Source of the DNA: Armadillidium nasatum
Lineage: Eukaryota; Arthropoda; Malacostraca; Isopoda; Armadillidiidae
NCBI GenBank assembly: GCA_009176605.1
Contig: SEYY01022763.1
Coordinates: forward strand, 1 to 22,500
DNA length: 22,500 nucleotides
Direction: 5' to 3'
Below, piece by piece: positions 22,321-22,500 of the stretch. Made by a program: the position numbers and the translations under genes. The stretch's first letter is position 1. Each line of letters starts with the position of its first letter. Below the pieces are notes generated by a model. It was given only the letters and a program-made list of their open reading frames with translations. It did not search any database and was not told where the DNA came from.

Positions 22321-22500
22321 CGTATAATTTAGGTATTTATTTGCTTTACATATTCATTTATTTATTTATTTACATTTTTTTCAAAGTATTTGGAAAGCAA
22401 GATTTGCACGGTAGTGCCTTAGGTATCTTGTATGAATTTAGGTATACAATCCTAGCCTAGGCTTGCATTTAGTAGCCTATTTAATTCCTATTGGCATATA
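22321..22500. other. AT-rich sequence upstream of the gag-like region
   Basis: If the minus-strand element had a 5' LTR or leader it should lie here. I see a short atttatttattt run and cctagcctagg, but no LTR ends and no primer-binding site. Confidence 0.4.

Noticed and set aside
22440..22500. Telomere-like TTAGG repeat suggested by taggc and cctagg words
   Set aside because: There is no regular pentamer repetition.

Overview
This is eukaryotic DNA, most likely from an arthropod and probably a decapod crustacean. The reasons are an intron-split gene, very long (TA)n and (ATT)n microsatellites, many degenerate LTR and non-LTR retrotransposon pieces whose protein style resembles those common in shrimp genomes, and tRNA-like sequences that may be SINE heads. 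The species call is an inference from style, not from a marker gene.

The only host gene I can support is part of a GT11-family glycosyltransferase (alpha-1,2-fucosyltransferase-like) on the + strand. Three exons fit together in phase: 7100-7202, 7338-7825 and 14975-15060. They are separated by a 135-bp intron and a 7.15-kb intron. The 5' exons and the C-terminal exon(s) are not visible in the window. The acceptor of the first exon lies 8 bases after a 362-bp (TA)n tract, and the donor of the third is followed 5 bases later by a 141-bp (TA)n tract. The large intron holds an (AAT)n array, a broken LINE endonuclease, 1.2 kb of purine-rich DNA, a small possible Ty3/gypsy remnant, a GC-rich CCGG patch and a 1.26-kb multi-unit foldback structure.

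Layout. 1-635: broken minus-strand gene with C2H2-like fingers, disrupted by a tandem duplication. 721-1227: direct repeat. 1236-4250: microsatellites, twin GC palindromes, an inverted repeat and three tRNA-like sequences. 4434-5395: decayed LINE endonuclease region fused to the 3' end of a Ty3/gypsy pol (5396-5916). 7100-15060: GT11 exons and introns. 15611-16393: broken copy of an uncharacterised repetitive ORF family. 16502-17911: short LTR element carrying only the integrase core and C-terminus, sitting inside (TA)n. 18197-18432: second foldback. 18517 to about 22320: minus-strand decayed Ty3/gypsy element with gag-like, protease, RT, RNase H and integrase zinc-binding parts but no integrase core.

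Nothing here looks like an intact new multi-gene system. The most unusual structures are the foldback array inside the GT11 intron, the integrase-only LTR element in a microsatellite, and microsatellites pressed against GT11 splice sites. Every transposon gene shows frameshifts, stops or missing catalytic residues, so the mobile elements appear dead as coding units.
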